A DNA stretch of 64,000 nucleotides from Oerskovia douganii (GTDB taxonomy: Bacteria > Actinomycetota > Actinomycetes > Actinomycetales > Cellulomonadaceae): the NCBI RefSeq assembly GCF_015142735.1, contig NZ_JACSPN010000001.1, forward strand, positions 160,714 to 224,713. The letters run 5' to 3'. Position 1 is the first letter of the stretch; every line of letters starts with the position of its first letter. The translations under genes and the position numbers were made by a program. This document shows positions 36,644-45,222 of this stretch, piece after piece. A model generated the notes under the pieces. The model saw only the letters and a list, made by a program, of their open reading frames with translations. It had not been told where the DNA came from and ran no database searches.

Positions 36644-37807
36644 GTGAGCGTACCCATCAGCCTTGGCATGCCAGCAGCACCCCCGCCGGTCCTCGCGCCG
36701 CGCCGCAAGACGCGCAAGATCAAGGTCGGCAAGGTCGACGTCGGCGGTGACGCCCCCGTGAGCGTCCAGTCGATGACCACGACCCCGACCACGGACATCA
36801 ACGCGACCCTCCAGCAGATCGCCGAGCTGACCGCGGCGGGCTGCGACATCGTGCGCGTCGCGGTGCCGAGCCAGGACGACGCGCTCGCGCTGCCGGCCAT
36901 CGCGAAGAAGTCGCAGATCCCCGTGATCGCGGACATCCACTTCCAGCCCAAGTACGTCTTCGCGGCGATCGACGCGGGCTGTGCCGCGGTGCGCGTGAAC
37001 CCGGGGAACATCCGCAAGTTCGACGACCAGGTCAAGGAGATCGCCCGCGCCGCCGCGGACGCGGGCACCTCGATCCGGATCGGCGTGAACGCCGGGTCCC
37101 TCGACCCGCGCCTGCTCGCGAAGTACGGCAAGGCGACCCCGGAGGCCCTCGTCGAGTCGGCCGTCTGGGAGGCGTCGCTGTTCGAGGAGCACGGCTTCCA
37201 CGACTTCAAGATCTCGGTCAAGCACAACGACCCCGTGGTCATGGTGCGCGCCTACGAGCTGCTGTCCGAGCGCGGCGACTGGCCCCTGCACCTCGGCGTG
37301 ACCGAGGCCGGCCCGGCGTTCCAGGGGACCATCAAGTCGGCCACGGCGTTCGGTGCGCTGCTGAGCAAGGGCATCGGCGACACGATCCGTGTCTCGTTGT
37401 CGGCCCCGCCGGTCGAGGAGGTCAAGGTCGGCATCCAGATCCTGCAGTCGCTCAACCTGCGTCCGCGCAAGCTGGAGATCGTCTCGTGCCCGTCGTGCGG
37501 CCGCGCCCAGGTGGACGTGTACACGCTCGCGGAGAAGGTCACGGCCGGGCTCGAGGGCATGGAGGTGCCGCTGCGCGTCGCGGTCATGGGCTGTGTCGTG
37601 AACGGTCCGGGGGAGGCGCGCGAGGCGGACCTCGGTGTCGCGTCCGGCAACGGCAAGGGTCAGATCTTCGTCAAGGGCGAGGTCGTCAAGACGGTGCCCG
37701 AGTCGATGATCGTCGAGACGCTCATCGAGGAAGCGATGCGGATCGCCGAGACAATGACGCCGGAGAACGACGCGCAGGCCGGTCCGCCGGTCGTCACCGT
37801 CGGCTGA
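36644..37807 (+). CDS. ispG: 4-hydroxy-3-methylbut-2-en-1-yl diphosphate synthase (flavodoxin)
   Basis: Reductive ring opening of MEcPP to HMBPP, the penultimate MEP-pathway step, using a 4Fe-4S cluster. The TIM-barrel part has [13 protein letters not shown] near residue 38 and [10 protein letters not shown] near 98; the cluster cysteines are in VSCPSCGR near residue 283 and [11 protein letters not shown] near 317. Length of 387 residues is normal. It starts at GTG 36644 with a -10 six bases upstream. dxr lies two genes upstream. Confidence 0.95.
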   Translation: MSVPISLGMPAAPPPVLAPRRKTRKIKVGKVDVGGDAPVSVQSMTTTPTTDINATLQQIAELTAAGCDIVRVAVPSQDDALALPAIAKKSQIPVIADIHFQPKYVFAAIDAGCAAVRVNPGNIRKFDDQVKEIARAAADAGTSIRIGVNAGSLDPRLLAKYGKATPEALVESAVWEASLFEEHGFHDFKISVKHNDPVVMVRAYELLSERGDWPLHLGVTEAGPAFQGTIKSATAFGALLSKGIGDTIRVSLSAPPVEEVKVGIQILQSLNLRPRKLEIVSCPSCGRAQVDVYTLAEKVTAGLEGMEVPLRVAVMGCVVNGPGEAREADLGVASGNGKGQIFVKGEVVKTVPESMIVETLIEEAMRIAETMTPENDAQAGPPVVTVG

Positions 37808-37817
37808 GCCCGCGGCG

Positions 37818-38756
37818 ATGGCGCGCTGGCACCCCCCGGGGCCGTGGTCCCGGCCGGAGGCCGCCCGGGTCCTGACGGACGCGGACGTCCCGGCCGCGCT
37901 GGCGGTGTGCGCCGTGGACCCCGTGGCGTCGGCGCTCGCGGCCTCGCGGATCGTCGAGGCGACCAGGCTCTCCCAGAGCGGGGGACAGGTGTGGGGCTTC
38001 CCCGCGCAGGGGCCCCTGGTCGCGATCTGCTGGGCCGGGGCCAACCTGGTGCCGGTCGTCCCGGCGCAGGGCGCCGAGCGCGAGGAGGCGCTCGACGCCT
38101 TCGCGGCGCTCGCCCGCCGCTTCGGTCGGCGGGCGTCGTCGATCGTGGGCGATCGTGCTGCGGCGCTGGGCCTCTGGGAGCGTCTGGCGGAGCACTGGCC
38201 CGCCGCGCGCGACGTCCGTGACGACCAGCCCTCGCTCATGATCGACCGGGCCCCGAGCGTCGAGGCGGACCCGCTGGTCCGTCGTTCGGTCCCCGCGGAG
38301 CTCCCGCTGGTGCTGCCGGCGTGCGTGCGCATGTTCGTCGAGGAGGTCGGCTACTCGCCCGTGGCGGCGGGGGGCAACGCGTACAGGGAGCGGGTGCGCG
38401 GGCTCATCACCTCGGGCCGCTCGTTCGTGCGGCTCGCCGGTGGCGCACCTGCGCAGACGCCTGGGCCGGGCGACCCGCTCGCGGGCGTCGCGCCGTCCGA
38501 GCGGGTCGTGGCGTTCAAGGCCGAGCTCGGTGCCGTGACGCCCGCCGTCGCGCAGGTGCAGGGCGTGTGGGTCGATCCTCGCCTCCGGGGCCGACGCCTG
38601 TCCGAGTCGGGCATGGCCGCAGTCGTGGAGCTCACGCGCCGCGAGGTCGCGCCGGTCGTCTCGCTCTACGTCAACGCCTACAACGAACGGGCGCTCGCGA
38701 CGTACCGCCGGGTCGGGTTCGAGCAGGTGGGGACGTTCGCGACGGTCCTGTTCTGA
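37818..38756 (+). CDS. GNAT acetyltransferase with N-terminal DUF4081-like domain
   Basis: A 312-residue protein in which residues about 18-130 form the extra N-terminal domain often fused to this GNAT group and the C-terminal half is a GNAT fold. The acetyl-CoA region is seen around VQGVWVDPRLRGRRLSESG and ends with VSLYVNAYNERALATYRRVGFE. The same gene follows ispG in mycobacteria, where its substrate is not settled. It begins 10 bases after ispG, so it is co-transcribed. Confidence 0.85.
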   Translation: MARWHPPGPWSRPEAARVLTDADVPAALAVCAVDPVASALAASRIVEATRLSQSGGQVWGFPAQGPLVAICWAGANLVPVVPAQGAEREEALDAFAALARRFGRRASSIVGDRAAALGLWERLAEHWPAARDVRDDQPSLMIDRAPSVEADPLVRRSVPAELPLVLPACVRMFVEEVGYSPVAAGGNAYRERVRGLITSGRSFVRLAGGAPAQTPGPGDPLAGVAPSERVVAFKAELGAVTPAVAQVQGVWVDPRLRGRRLSESGMAAVVELTRREVAPVVSLYVNAYNERALATYRRVGFEQVGTFATVLF

Positions 38757-38759
38757 GCC

Positions 38760-39713
38760 CTACTTCAGGAGCTTCGACATGCGCCGGTCCGCGAGGACCT
38801 GCCCGCCGGTCTGGCACGTCGCGCAGTACTGCAGGCTGCGGTCCGCGAACGAGACCTCGCGCACGACGTCCCCGCACACGGGGCAGGCCTCTCCCGTGCG
38901 CCCGTGGACGCGCATCCCGCGCCGCTTGGCGTCCTTGAGCTCGGCGGCCGGCCTGCCCGACGACGTCGCGACGGCCTCGGAGAGCACGTCCCGGATCGCG
39001 TCGTGCAGGTGGGCCACGTCGTCGGCGTCGAGGCTGCGGGTCAGGCGGAACGGGCTGGTCCGGGCTGCGTGCAGGATCTCGTCCGAGTAGGCGTTGCCGA
39101 TCCCGGCGATGAGCCGTTGGTCACGCAGCAGACCCTTGATCTGCTGGTTGCGTGCTGCGAGCAGCTCGGCCAGCCGTTCGCGCGTGAGCTCTGGCCCCAG
39201 GGGCTCGACGCCCAGGGTCGCGATCGCGGGCACCTCGGCGGGGTCGTGGACCAGGTGGATCGCGAGCCGCTTGCGCGTTCCGGCCTCGGTGAGGTCGAAC
39301 CCGGAGCCGTCGTCGAGACGGACGCGCAGCGCGAGGACCGCGCGCACGCCTCCGCGGCTCGAGGTGGGACGCACGGGCGTGGTCGGCGCATCCTCCGACC
39401 AACGCAACCACCCGGCCCGGGCGAGGTGGAAGACCAGGTGGAGGTCGCCGTCGGGCGCTGTGCCCGTGGCGCCCGCGCCGCCCCCGACCGTCCCGCCTGC
39501 CCCGGCGCCCGCGGTCGCTGGACGCACCGCGAGGTCGAGCCACTTGCCGTGCCGCGACGCACCCGTGACCGTGCCGCCCACCAGGGCGGACAGGGGCGGG
39601 GAGAAGGTCTTGAGGGCGACGATCGACGCGAGGTCGGCCGCGACGACGACGCGACCGGTCGCGCGCTCGTCGAGGAACCGGACGAGCGCCTCGACCTCGG
39701 GGAGCTCGGGCAC
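38760..39713 (-). CDS. Fpg/Nei-family DNA glycosylase
   Basis: Bifunctional base-excision glycosylase for oxidised bases. The mature N-terminus P-E-L-P-E-V-E is present after the initiator GTG at 39713, giving the catalytic Pro and Glu. The helix-two-turn-helix region contains [16 protein letters not shown], and a C-terminal zinc finger is formed by CPVCG and CATCQTG. A Gly/Ala-rich insertion lies around residues 75-95. The length is 317 residues. The IGNAYSDE wording is nearer the actinobacterial Fpg-like/Nei set than classical MutM, so the exact lesion preference is open. Confidence 0.88.
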   Translation of the reverse strand: MPELPEVEALVRFLDERATGRVVVAADLASIVALKTFSPPLSALVGGTVTGASRHGKWLDLAVRPATAGAGAGGTVGGGAGATGTAPDGDLHLVFHLARAGWLRWSEDAPTTPVRPTSSRGGVRAVLALRVRLDDGSGFDLTEAGTRKRLAIHLVHDPAEVPAIATLGVEPLGPELTRERLAELLAARNQQIKGLLRDQRLIAGIGNAYSDEILHAARTSPFRLTRSLDADDVAHLHDAIRDVLSEAVATSSGRPAAELKDAKRRGMRVHGRTGEACPVCGDVVREVSFADRSLQYCATCQTGGQVLADRRMSKLLK

Positions 39714-39812
39714 GCTTCCATGGTGCCCGTTCGTCGCGCCCTGCGCACCGCCGCGAGCGGGGACGGGGCGTGCGGCGCCCGGAACCCTGCGGGGGACCGG
39801 GCGCCACGACGG

Positions 39813-39818
39813 TAGGAT
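39813..39818 (+). promoter_or_regulatory. -10 element of proS (leaderless or very short leader)
   Basis: TAGGAT ends seven bases before the proS ATG at 39826. No ribosome site is visible. Confidence 0.5.
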
Positions 39819-39825
39819 CGGGCCC

Positions 39826-41679
39826 ATGTCTTCAGCCTCCAGCCGGGTGGTCGGTCCCCCCGTCAAGCCCCTCAAGATGACCTCCCTGTTCCTGCGGACG
39901 CTGCGCGAGGACCCGGTCGACGCCGAGGTCGCGAGCCACAAGCTCCTCGTGCGCGCCGGCTACATCCGCCGTGCCGCCCCCGGCATCTACACCTGGCTCC
40001 CGCTGGGCCTGCGCGTGCTCGCCAAGGTCGAGGCGATCGTGCGCGAGGAGATGGAGGACGCGGGCGGCCAGGAGGTCCACTTCCCGGCGCTGCTGCCGCG
40101 CGAGCCCTACGAGGCCACGGGCCGCTGGGAGGAGTACGGCGCGAACCTGTTCCGCCTCACGGACCGCAAGGACGGCGACTACCTGCTCGCCCCCACGCAC
40201 GAGGAGATGTTCACGCTCCTCGTCAAGGACATGTACTCGTCGTACAAGGAGCTGCCGCTCACGCTGTTCCAGATCCAGACGAAGTACCGCGACGAGGCGC
40301 GCCCGCGCGCGGGCCTGATCCGTGGCCGCGAGTTCATCATGAAGGACGCGTACTCGTTCGACGTGACCGAGGAGGGGCTCGAGGCCTCGTACCAGAACCA
40401 GCGCGCCGCCTACCAGCGGATCTTCACGCGCCTGGGCCTCGAGTACGTGATCGTGGCCGCGACGTCCGGGGCCATGGGCGGCTCGCGCAGCGAGGAGTTC
40501 CTCAACCCGACCGCGATCGGTGAGGACACGTTCGTGCGCTCGCCCGGCGGCTACGCGGCCAACGTCGAGGCCGTCGTCACGCCCGTTCCCGAGGCCCTGC
40601 CCTACGACGACGCCCCCGCGGCGCACGTCGAGGACACGCCCGACACCCCGACGATCGACTCGCTCGTCGCGCTCGCCAACGAGCGCTTCCCGCGTCCTGA
40701 CCGCGAGTGGACCGCGGCCGACACGCTCAAGAACGTCGTGCTCGCGCTCACGCACCCTGACGGTCGCCGCGAGGTGCTCGTCGTGGGCCTGCCCGGCGAC
40801 CGCGAGGTCGACCTCAAGCGTCTCGAGGCGGCGGTCGAGCCCGCCGAGGTCGAGCCCGCGGGCGAGGCGGACTTCGCCGCGCACCCCGAGCTCGTCAAGG
40901 GCTACATCGGCCCCGAGGTGCTCGGTCCGCAGGGCCCGCAGGTGACCGTGCCTGCGGAGGGCAAGACCCCCGCGTCGTCGCACTCGGCCGTGCGCTACCT
41001 CCTGGACCCGCGCGTCGTCGAGGGCACCCGCTGGATCACGGGCGCCAACCAGCACGGCAAGCACGTGTTCGACCTGGTCGCCGGGCGTGACTTCACGGCC
41101 GACGGCACGATCGAGGCCGCCGAGGTCCGTGCGGGCGACCCCGCGCCCGACGGCTCGGGCCCGCTCGAGCTCGCGCGCGGCATCGAGATCGGCCACATCT
41201 TCGCCCTGGGACGCAAGTACGCGCAGGCCCTGGGCCTGACGGTCCTCGACGAGAACGGCAAGCAGGTCGTCGTGACCATGGGTTCGTACGGGATCGGCGT
41301 GACGCGTGCGCTCGCCGCCCTGGCCGAGGCCAACCACGACGAGGCCGGCCTCGCGTGGCCCGCGCACGTGGCCCCGATGCACGTCCAGGTCGTGGCCACG
41401 GGCAAGGACCAGGCGGTCTTCGAGGCTGCCGCGTCGCTCACCGCGGAGCTCTCCGCGCGCGGCGTCGAGGTCCTGTACGACGACCGCCCCAAGGTCTCGC
41501 CCGGGGTCAAGTTCAAGGACGCCGAGCTCCTGGGTGCGCCGCTCGTCGTGGTCGTGGGCCGTGGGCTCGCGGACGGCGTCGTCGAGGTGCGCCCGCGCCA
41601 GGGCGGCGAGGCCGTGCAGGTGCCCGTCGCCGAGGTCGCCGACCTCGTCACCGAGAAGGTCGCCGCGCTGCTCGCCTGA
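39826..41679 (+). CDS. proS: Prolyl-tRNA synthetase, bacterial type with editing domain
   Basis: Charges tRNA-Pro. The class II motifs are present: motif 1 around [14 protein letters not shown], motif 2 at [18 protein letters not shown] near residue 156, and motif 3 near [13 protein letters not shown]. Between motifs 2 and 3, residues about 225-400 hold the INS editing domain that hydrolyses mischarged Ala-tRNA-Pro; it is recognisable but divergent. Length of 617 residues is normal for the bacterial type. It is followed by a long bidirectional terminator. Confidence 0.96.
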   Translation: MSSASSRVVGPPVKPLKMTSLFLRTLREDPVDAEVASHKLLVRAGYIRRAAPGIYTWLPLGLRVLAKVEAIVREEMEDAGGQEVHFPALLPREPYEATGRWEEYGANLFRLTDRKDGDYLLAPTHEEMFTLLVKDMYSSYKELPLTLFQIQTKYRDEARPRAGLIRGREFIMKDAYSFDVTEEGLEASYQNQRAAYQRIFTRLGLEYVIVAATSGAMGGSRSEEFLNPTAIGEDTFVRSPGGYAANVEAVVTPVPEALPYDDAPAAHVEDTPDTPTIDSLVALANERFPRPDREWTAADTLKNVVLALTHPDGRREVLVVGLPGDREVDLKRLEAAVEPAEVEPAGEADFAAHPELVKGYIGPEVLGPQGPQVTVPAEGKTPASSHSAVRYLLDPRVVEGTRWITGANQHGKHVFDLVAGRDFTADGTIEAAEVRAGDPAPDGSGPLELARGIEIGHIFALGRKYAQALGLTVLDENGKQVVVTMGSYGIGVTRALAALAEANHDEAGLAWPAHVAPMHVQVVATGKDQAVFEAAASLTAELSARGVEVLYDDRPKVSPGVKFKDAELLGAPLVVVVGRGLADGVVEVRPRQGGEAVQVPVAEVADLVTEKVAALLA

Positions 41680-41715
41680 GCAGCCGCCCGGCGGCGACGC
41701 CGGGACCGATGGACG

Positions 41716-41758
41716 CGGGCCGGGCCCGGGAGCGCTGGAGGCTCCCGGGCCCGGCCCG
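41716..41758. terminator. Bidirectional terminator after proS
   Basis: A perfect 18-bp GC stem (41716-41733 with 41741-41758) closes a 7-base loop between the convergent proS and the lipoprotein gene at 41777. Confidence 0.85.
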
Positions 41759-41776
41759 TCGCTGTCCCCGGCGGGG

Positions 41777-42883
41777 TCAGCCGGCGGTGGGCGCGTCCTG
41801 CGACTGCTCGGGCAGGCCGGGGAAGGCGCTGACGGGCGCACCCCAGGCGACCGCCGCGAGGCTCGCCTCGATCGCCAGGTCCGCGAGCGGGAGCCGCGTC
41901 CCCGCGCCCGCGTCGGCGGTCAGCGCGGCGTACGACTCGGTGAGCGAGGACTCGAGCTCGATCGCGAGCTCCGCCGTCGGGACGTCGGTCGGGACCGTGT
42001 ACGCGACCCGGCGCGGGTCCTGGGCGCCGCCTGCCGTGCCCGCGGCCTGCGCCCAGGCCTCGGCTCGCGCGCGGTGCAGCACGGCACGCTCGAGCGCCGC
42101 GGCCCGTACGTCGCCGTCGGCGAGCGCGGCCCGGAGCTCGAACGCGTACCCGGCGGCGTCCTCGGCCTCGATGATGGTCGACAGGTCGGTCGCGCTCAGG
42201 CCCGTCGGCGACTCCTCGGGGACCAGCAGCCCCGTCGGGGTGACGAGCGACTCGGGCAGCGGTGTCCCGCTCGCCGCGGCGACGCGCCGGGCCGAGGCGT
42301 CCTGCGACGCCGCGATCGAGGCGACCAGACGGGCGAACGCCCCGTCCTCGGTCTGGTCGACGACGTCGCGGAGCGCCGCGCTCGACGACGCGAGCGCCTC
42401 GACGACCTCGGCGGGCGTGGCCGAGGCGGGGGTCGAGGGCTCGTCGGTCGGGGTCGGGTCGGGGTCGTCGGGGTCCGGCTCGGGCTCGGGGAGCCCGGAG
42501 TCGTAGACCCCGCCGAGCTGGGTCACGTGCTGGTCGGCGTGGTCGCCGGTCTGCGTCAGGGCGTCGAGCGCGGCCGGGTCCAGGCCCGACGACGTCGCGA
42601 CCGCCGCGTCGGCGAGCCCGCCCACGAGGAGCGCCCCCTCGACCGCGACCCGGCGGAGCGTCTCCTGGGCGTCCGGGACGGGCTCGGTCGGGGGAGGGGT
42701 CTCGAGCCGGACGCCGCAACCGGCCGCGGCGAGCAGCGCGAGGGACGTGACGATCGCCACCACGCCACGTCGCGCCGAAGGGCGTCCCGGGCCGCTGCGC
42801 CGCGAAAAACATGACGAAGCGGACGCCCAGGAGGCGTCCGGGTGGGTCGGGAGGGGCTGGTGCAGGGTCGGTTCGGGAGTCAT
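41777..42883 (-). CDS. Lipoprotein with ferritin-like (DUF4439-type) domain
   Basis: A 368-residue secreted lipoprotein. After a long N-terminal region (1-35) comes a signal helix ending in the lipobox LAAAGC near residue 57. A Pro/Asp-rich linker lies at about residues 120-145. The C-terminal 140 residues are helical and Ala-rich with EAEDAAGYAFELRAAL and a second paired helix, the pattern of DUF4439/ferritin-like domains. No diiron set of Glu/His is evident. The ATG at 42883 is used; a start closer to the signal helix, near ARRGVVAIVTS, may be the true one. It is divergent from rimP, as in other actinobacteria. Confidence 0.78.
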   Translation of the reverse strand: MTPEPTLHQPLPTHPDASWASASSCFSRRSGPGRPSARRGVVAIVTSLALLAAAGCGVRLETPPPTEPVPDAQETLRRVAVEGALLVGGLADAAVATSSGLDPAALDALTQTGDHADQHVTQLGGVYDSGLPEPEPDPDDPDPTPTDEPSTPASATPAEVVEALASSSAALRDVVDQTEDGAFARLVASIAASQDASARRVAAASGTPLPESLVTPTGLLVPEESPTGLSATDLSTIIEAEDAAGYAFELRAALADGDVRAAALERAVLHRARAEAWAQAAGTAGGAQDPRRVAYTVPTDVPTAELAIELESSLTESYAALTADAGAGTRLPLADLAIEASLAAVAWGAPVSAFPGLPEQSQDAPTAG

Positions 42884-42921
42884 CGAGGCTGATGATGTCA
42901 CGTTCCTGGCGGGCGAGTCGT

Positions 42922-42927
42922 TAGGCT
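42922..42927 (+). promoter_or_regulatory. -10 element of the rimP-nusA-infB operon
   Basis: TAGGCT, preceded by a short AT-richer stretch, gives a predicted start about 64 bases before rimP. The leader thus produced contains an AC-rich region and two small inverted repeats. Confidence 0.4.
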
Positions 42928-42997
42928 GATCCCGTACAACAACACACCGGTCGAATCCTTGCCCGGTGGGCAGTGGGAGCCGACGGGAGACCGAGAG

Positions 42998-43546
42998 ATG
43001 AACAAGGCGAAGCAGGCCGGGGCGGACAGGGTCCGCCAGGCCGTGGAACCGGTGGTGCGGGACGCCGACCTGTACCTCGAGGACGTGACCGTCACCCTGG
43101 CCGGGAGCCGCTCCGTCGTCCGCATCACGCTGGACCTCCCCGAGGACGCCCCGGGCAACCTCGACCTGGACCGTGTCGCCGAGGTGTCGCGCGACATCAA
43201 CACCGCGCTGGACACGTCGAACGCCTTCCCGGGCGCCTACACGCTCGAGATCTCGACCCCCGGCACCTCCCGCCCGCTGACCGAGCTGCGCCACTTCAAG
43301 CGCGCCCGTGGACGCATCGTGCGTCTCGCCCTGCAGGACGGTGGGACCGTCGAAGGACGTCTGCGCGACGTCGAGGACGGGAACCTGCTGCTCACGGACG
43401 CCGCGGTGGAGTCCGTCGCGCTCGAGGACGTGGTCCGCGGAGCGATCCAGGTCGAGCTCAAGCGCGCCCTCGAGGTGGACCTCGGCCCGGAGATGGCTGT
43501 TGACGCGAACCCCGGGGCCGACGCCCCGAACGACGAGGAGGTCTGA
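42998..43546 (+). CDS. rimP: Ribosome maturation factor RimP
   Basis: Required for 30S subunit maturation. The 182-residue protein has the typical N-terminal alpha/beta domain (AVEPVVRDADLYLEDVTV, RITLDLPEDAPGNLDLDRVAEVS) with EISTPGTSRPL, and a C-terminal SH3-like domain. The ATG at 42998 has gagaccgagag upstream. It is first in the rimP-nusA-ylxR-infB-rbfA order; nusA follows three bases after the stop. Confidence 0.94.
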   Translation: MNKAKQAGADRVRQAVEPVVRDADLYLEDVTVTLAGSRSVVRITLDLPEDAPGNLDLDRVAEVSRDINTALDTSNAFPGAYTLEISTPGTSRPLTELRHFKRARGRIVRLALQDGGTVEGRLRDVEDGNLLLTDAAVESVALEDVVRGAIQVELKRALEVDLGPEMAVDANPGADAPNDEEV

Positions 43547-43549
43547 TCC

Positions 43550-44656
43550 ATGGACATCGACATGAGTGCGCTGCGACTGCTGGAGCGCGAGAAGGACATC
43601 AGCCTCGACATCCTGGTGGCGGCGATCGAGCAGGCCCTGCTCTCTGCGTACCACCGGACCCCCGACGCCTACGCACGCGCCCGGGTCGAGCTCGAGCGCC
43701 GCACGGGCCACGTCACGGTCTGGGCGCGCGAGGAGCTCCCGGCCGAGGAGGACGAGGAGCCCGAGCTCGACGAGGACGGCGAGCCGGTCCGTCGCTACCG
43801 GGCCCCGGTGTTCGGGCCCGAGTTCGACCACACGCCCAAGGACTTCGGCCGCATCGCGACCGCGACCGCGCGACAGGTCATCGTGCAGCGCCTGCGGGAC
43901 GCGGAGGACGACCAGATCCTGGGCACCTTCCGCGGCAAGGAGGGCGAGGTCCTGGCGGGCGTCATCCAGCAGGGCAACGACCCTCGCATGGTCCTGGTCG
44001 ACGTGGGCGGCACCGAGGCGCTCCTGCCTCCGCACGAGCAGGTGCCGACCGAGGACTACGTCCACGGCGAGCGTCTGCGCGCCTACGTCCTGGACGTGGC
44101 CCGCGGCATGAAGGGCCCCCAGATCACGCTGAGCCGCACGCACCCCAACCTGGTGCGCAAGCTCTTCGAGCTCGAGGTTCCGGAGGTCGCCGACGGCTCG
44201 GTCGAGATCATGGCGATCGCCCGTGAGGCGGGCCACCGGTCCAAGGTCGCGGTGCGCTCGCGCGTCGCGGGGCTCAACGCCAAGGGTGCGTGCATCGGCC
44301 CCATGGGCGCTCGCGTCCGCGCCGTCATGGCCGAGCTGCACGGCGAGAAGATCGACATCGTCGACTACAGCGAGGACCCGGCGGAGTTCGTGGCCAGCGC
44401 GCTGTCCCCGGCGCGTGTGACGTCGGTCACCGTCGTCGACGCGGAGGCGCGGGCTGCTCGGGTCGTCGTGCCGGACTTCCAGCTGTCCCTCGCGATCGGC
44501 AAGGAAGGGCAGAACGCCCGGCTCGCCGCGAAGCTCACGGGGTGGCGCATCGACATCCGCTCGGACGAGGTCGAGCAGTCGGAGGCGTCCGCGCCCCGGA
44601 CCGCGGACGCCTCGAACCGGGGGGACGATGCGGGCGCCGGTGACGGAAACGGGTAA
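43550..44656 (+). CDS. nusA: Transcription termination/antitermination factor NusA
   Basis: Binds RNA polymerase and modulates pausing, termination and antitermination. Order: N-terminal polymerase-binding domain (1-120, with an acidic insertion [13 protein letters not shown]), S1 domain (about 125-195), and two KH domains (about 200-345) with [14 protein letters not shown] and [17 protein letters not shown]. It lacks the E. coli C-terminal acidic repeats, as is usual here. Length of 368 residues. The ATG at 43550 has gaggagg eight bases upstream; another ATG four codons in is possible. Confidence 0.96.
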   Translation: MDIDMSALRLLEREKDISLDILVAAIEQALLSAYHRTPDAYARARVELERRTGHVTVWAREELPAEEDEEPELDEDGEPVRRYRAPVFGPEFDHTPKDFGRIATATARQVIVQRLRDAEDDQILGTFRGKEGEVLAGVIQQGNDPRMVLVDVGGTEALLPPHEQVPTEDYVHGERLRAYVLDVARGMKGPQITLSRTHPNLVRKLFELEVPEVADGSVEIMAIAREAGHRSKVAVRSRVAGLNAKGACIGPMGARVRAVMAELHGEKIDIVDYSEDPAEFVASALSPARVTSVTVVDAEARAARVVVPDFQLSLAIGKEGQNARLAAKLTGWRIDIRSDEVEQSEASAPRTADASNRGDDAGAGDGNG

Positions 44657-44662
44657 CACCAG

Positions 44663-45001
44663 GTGAGCGGGCGCGCTAGACTGTCCCTGACTGGGCCACG
44701 GGTCCGGCAACCGTCACACGACCCTTCAGGCGCTCACGCGCCCGTTCGAACGTGCGTCGGCTGCCGGGAGCGTGACCTACGGTCTGTTCTTCTCCGCCTC
44801 GTGGTGGACCAGCCCGACGTCCCGGAGCCTCGGCTCGTCGTCGACGTCGGCCGGTCGCTCCCGGGGCGCGGCGCCTGGCTCCACGATGCTCGGCGTTGCC
44901 TCGAGCTGGCCGAGCGTCGACGAGCCTTCCCCCGGGCCCTGCGTCTCGCAGGTCCTGTGGACCTCGCCGAAGCCCGAGCCCATCTCGACAGGGAAGTCTG
45001 A
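44663..45001 (+). CDS. ylxR: YlxR-family nucleic-acid-binding protein
   Basis: A 112-residue protein with the YlxR signature RTCVGCRE near residue 29 and [16 protein letters not shown] near residue 69. The family binds RNA and, in Bacillus, interacts with RNase P (RnpM). It sits between nusA and infB as in most bacteria. The GTG at 44663 follows nusA by six bases, so translation is probably coupled. Confidence 0.9.
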   Translation: MSGRARLSLTGPRVRQPSHDPSGAHAPVRTCVGCRERDLRSVLLRLVVDQPDVPEPRLVVDVGRSLPGRGAWLHDARRCLELAERRRAFPRALRLAGPVDLAEARAHLDREV

Positions 45002-45222
45002 CCTGTCGTCAGTCATCGCCAGTCATCGTCAGTCGGCGGTCCCGGCCGGCGGCGCTCCATGCGCCGTGCGGGCCGAACCGCGCCAGTACCGCACGAACAC
45101 CGCACGAATCGTCGACAAGGAAGCGGGTTAGAAGCCGATGGGCACCCGATGAGTACCCAGCGATGAGCACCCAGCACTAAAGACGGTCCTCCCTGTTTCG
45201 GGTGGGCCGAGACAGGAGAGTT
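45002..45222 (+). repeat. infB leader region with stacked short direct repeats
   Basis: 221 bp without a gene, unusual inside this operon. It holds three different short repeat sets: cagtcatcg twice (about 45010-45030), accgcacgaa twice (about 45087-45107), and three copies of GATGrGyACCC (45137-45147, 45148-45158, 45162-45172). Short ATGs occur within the third set. It may be a regulatory leader for infB or simply decayed sequence. Confidence 0.6.

Noticed and set aside
42930..42997. Possible tRNA-like element (gtcgaatcc) before rimP
   Set aside because: No acceptor stem, D-arm or CCA pairing could be built around it; it is part of the operon leader.
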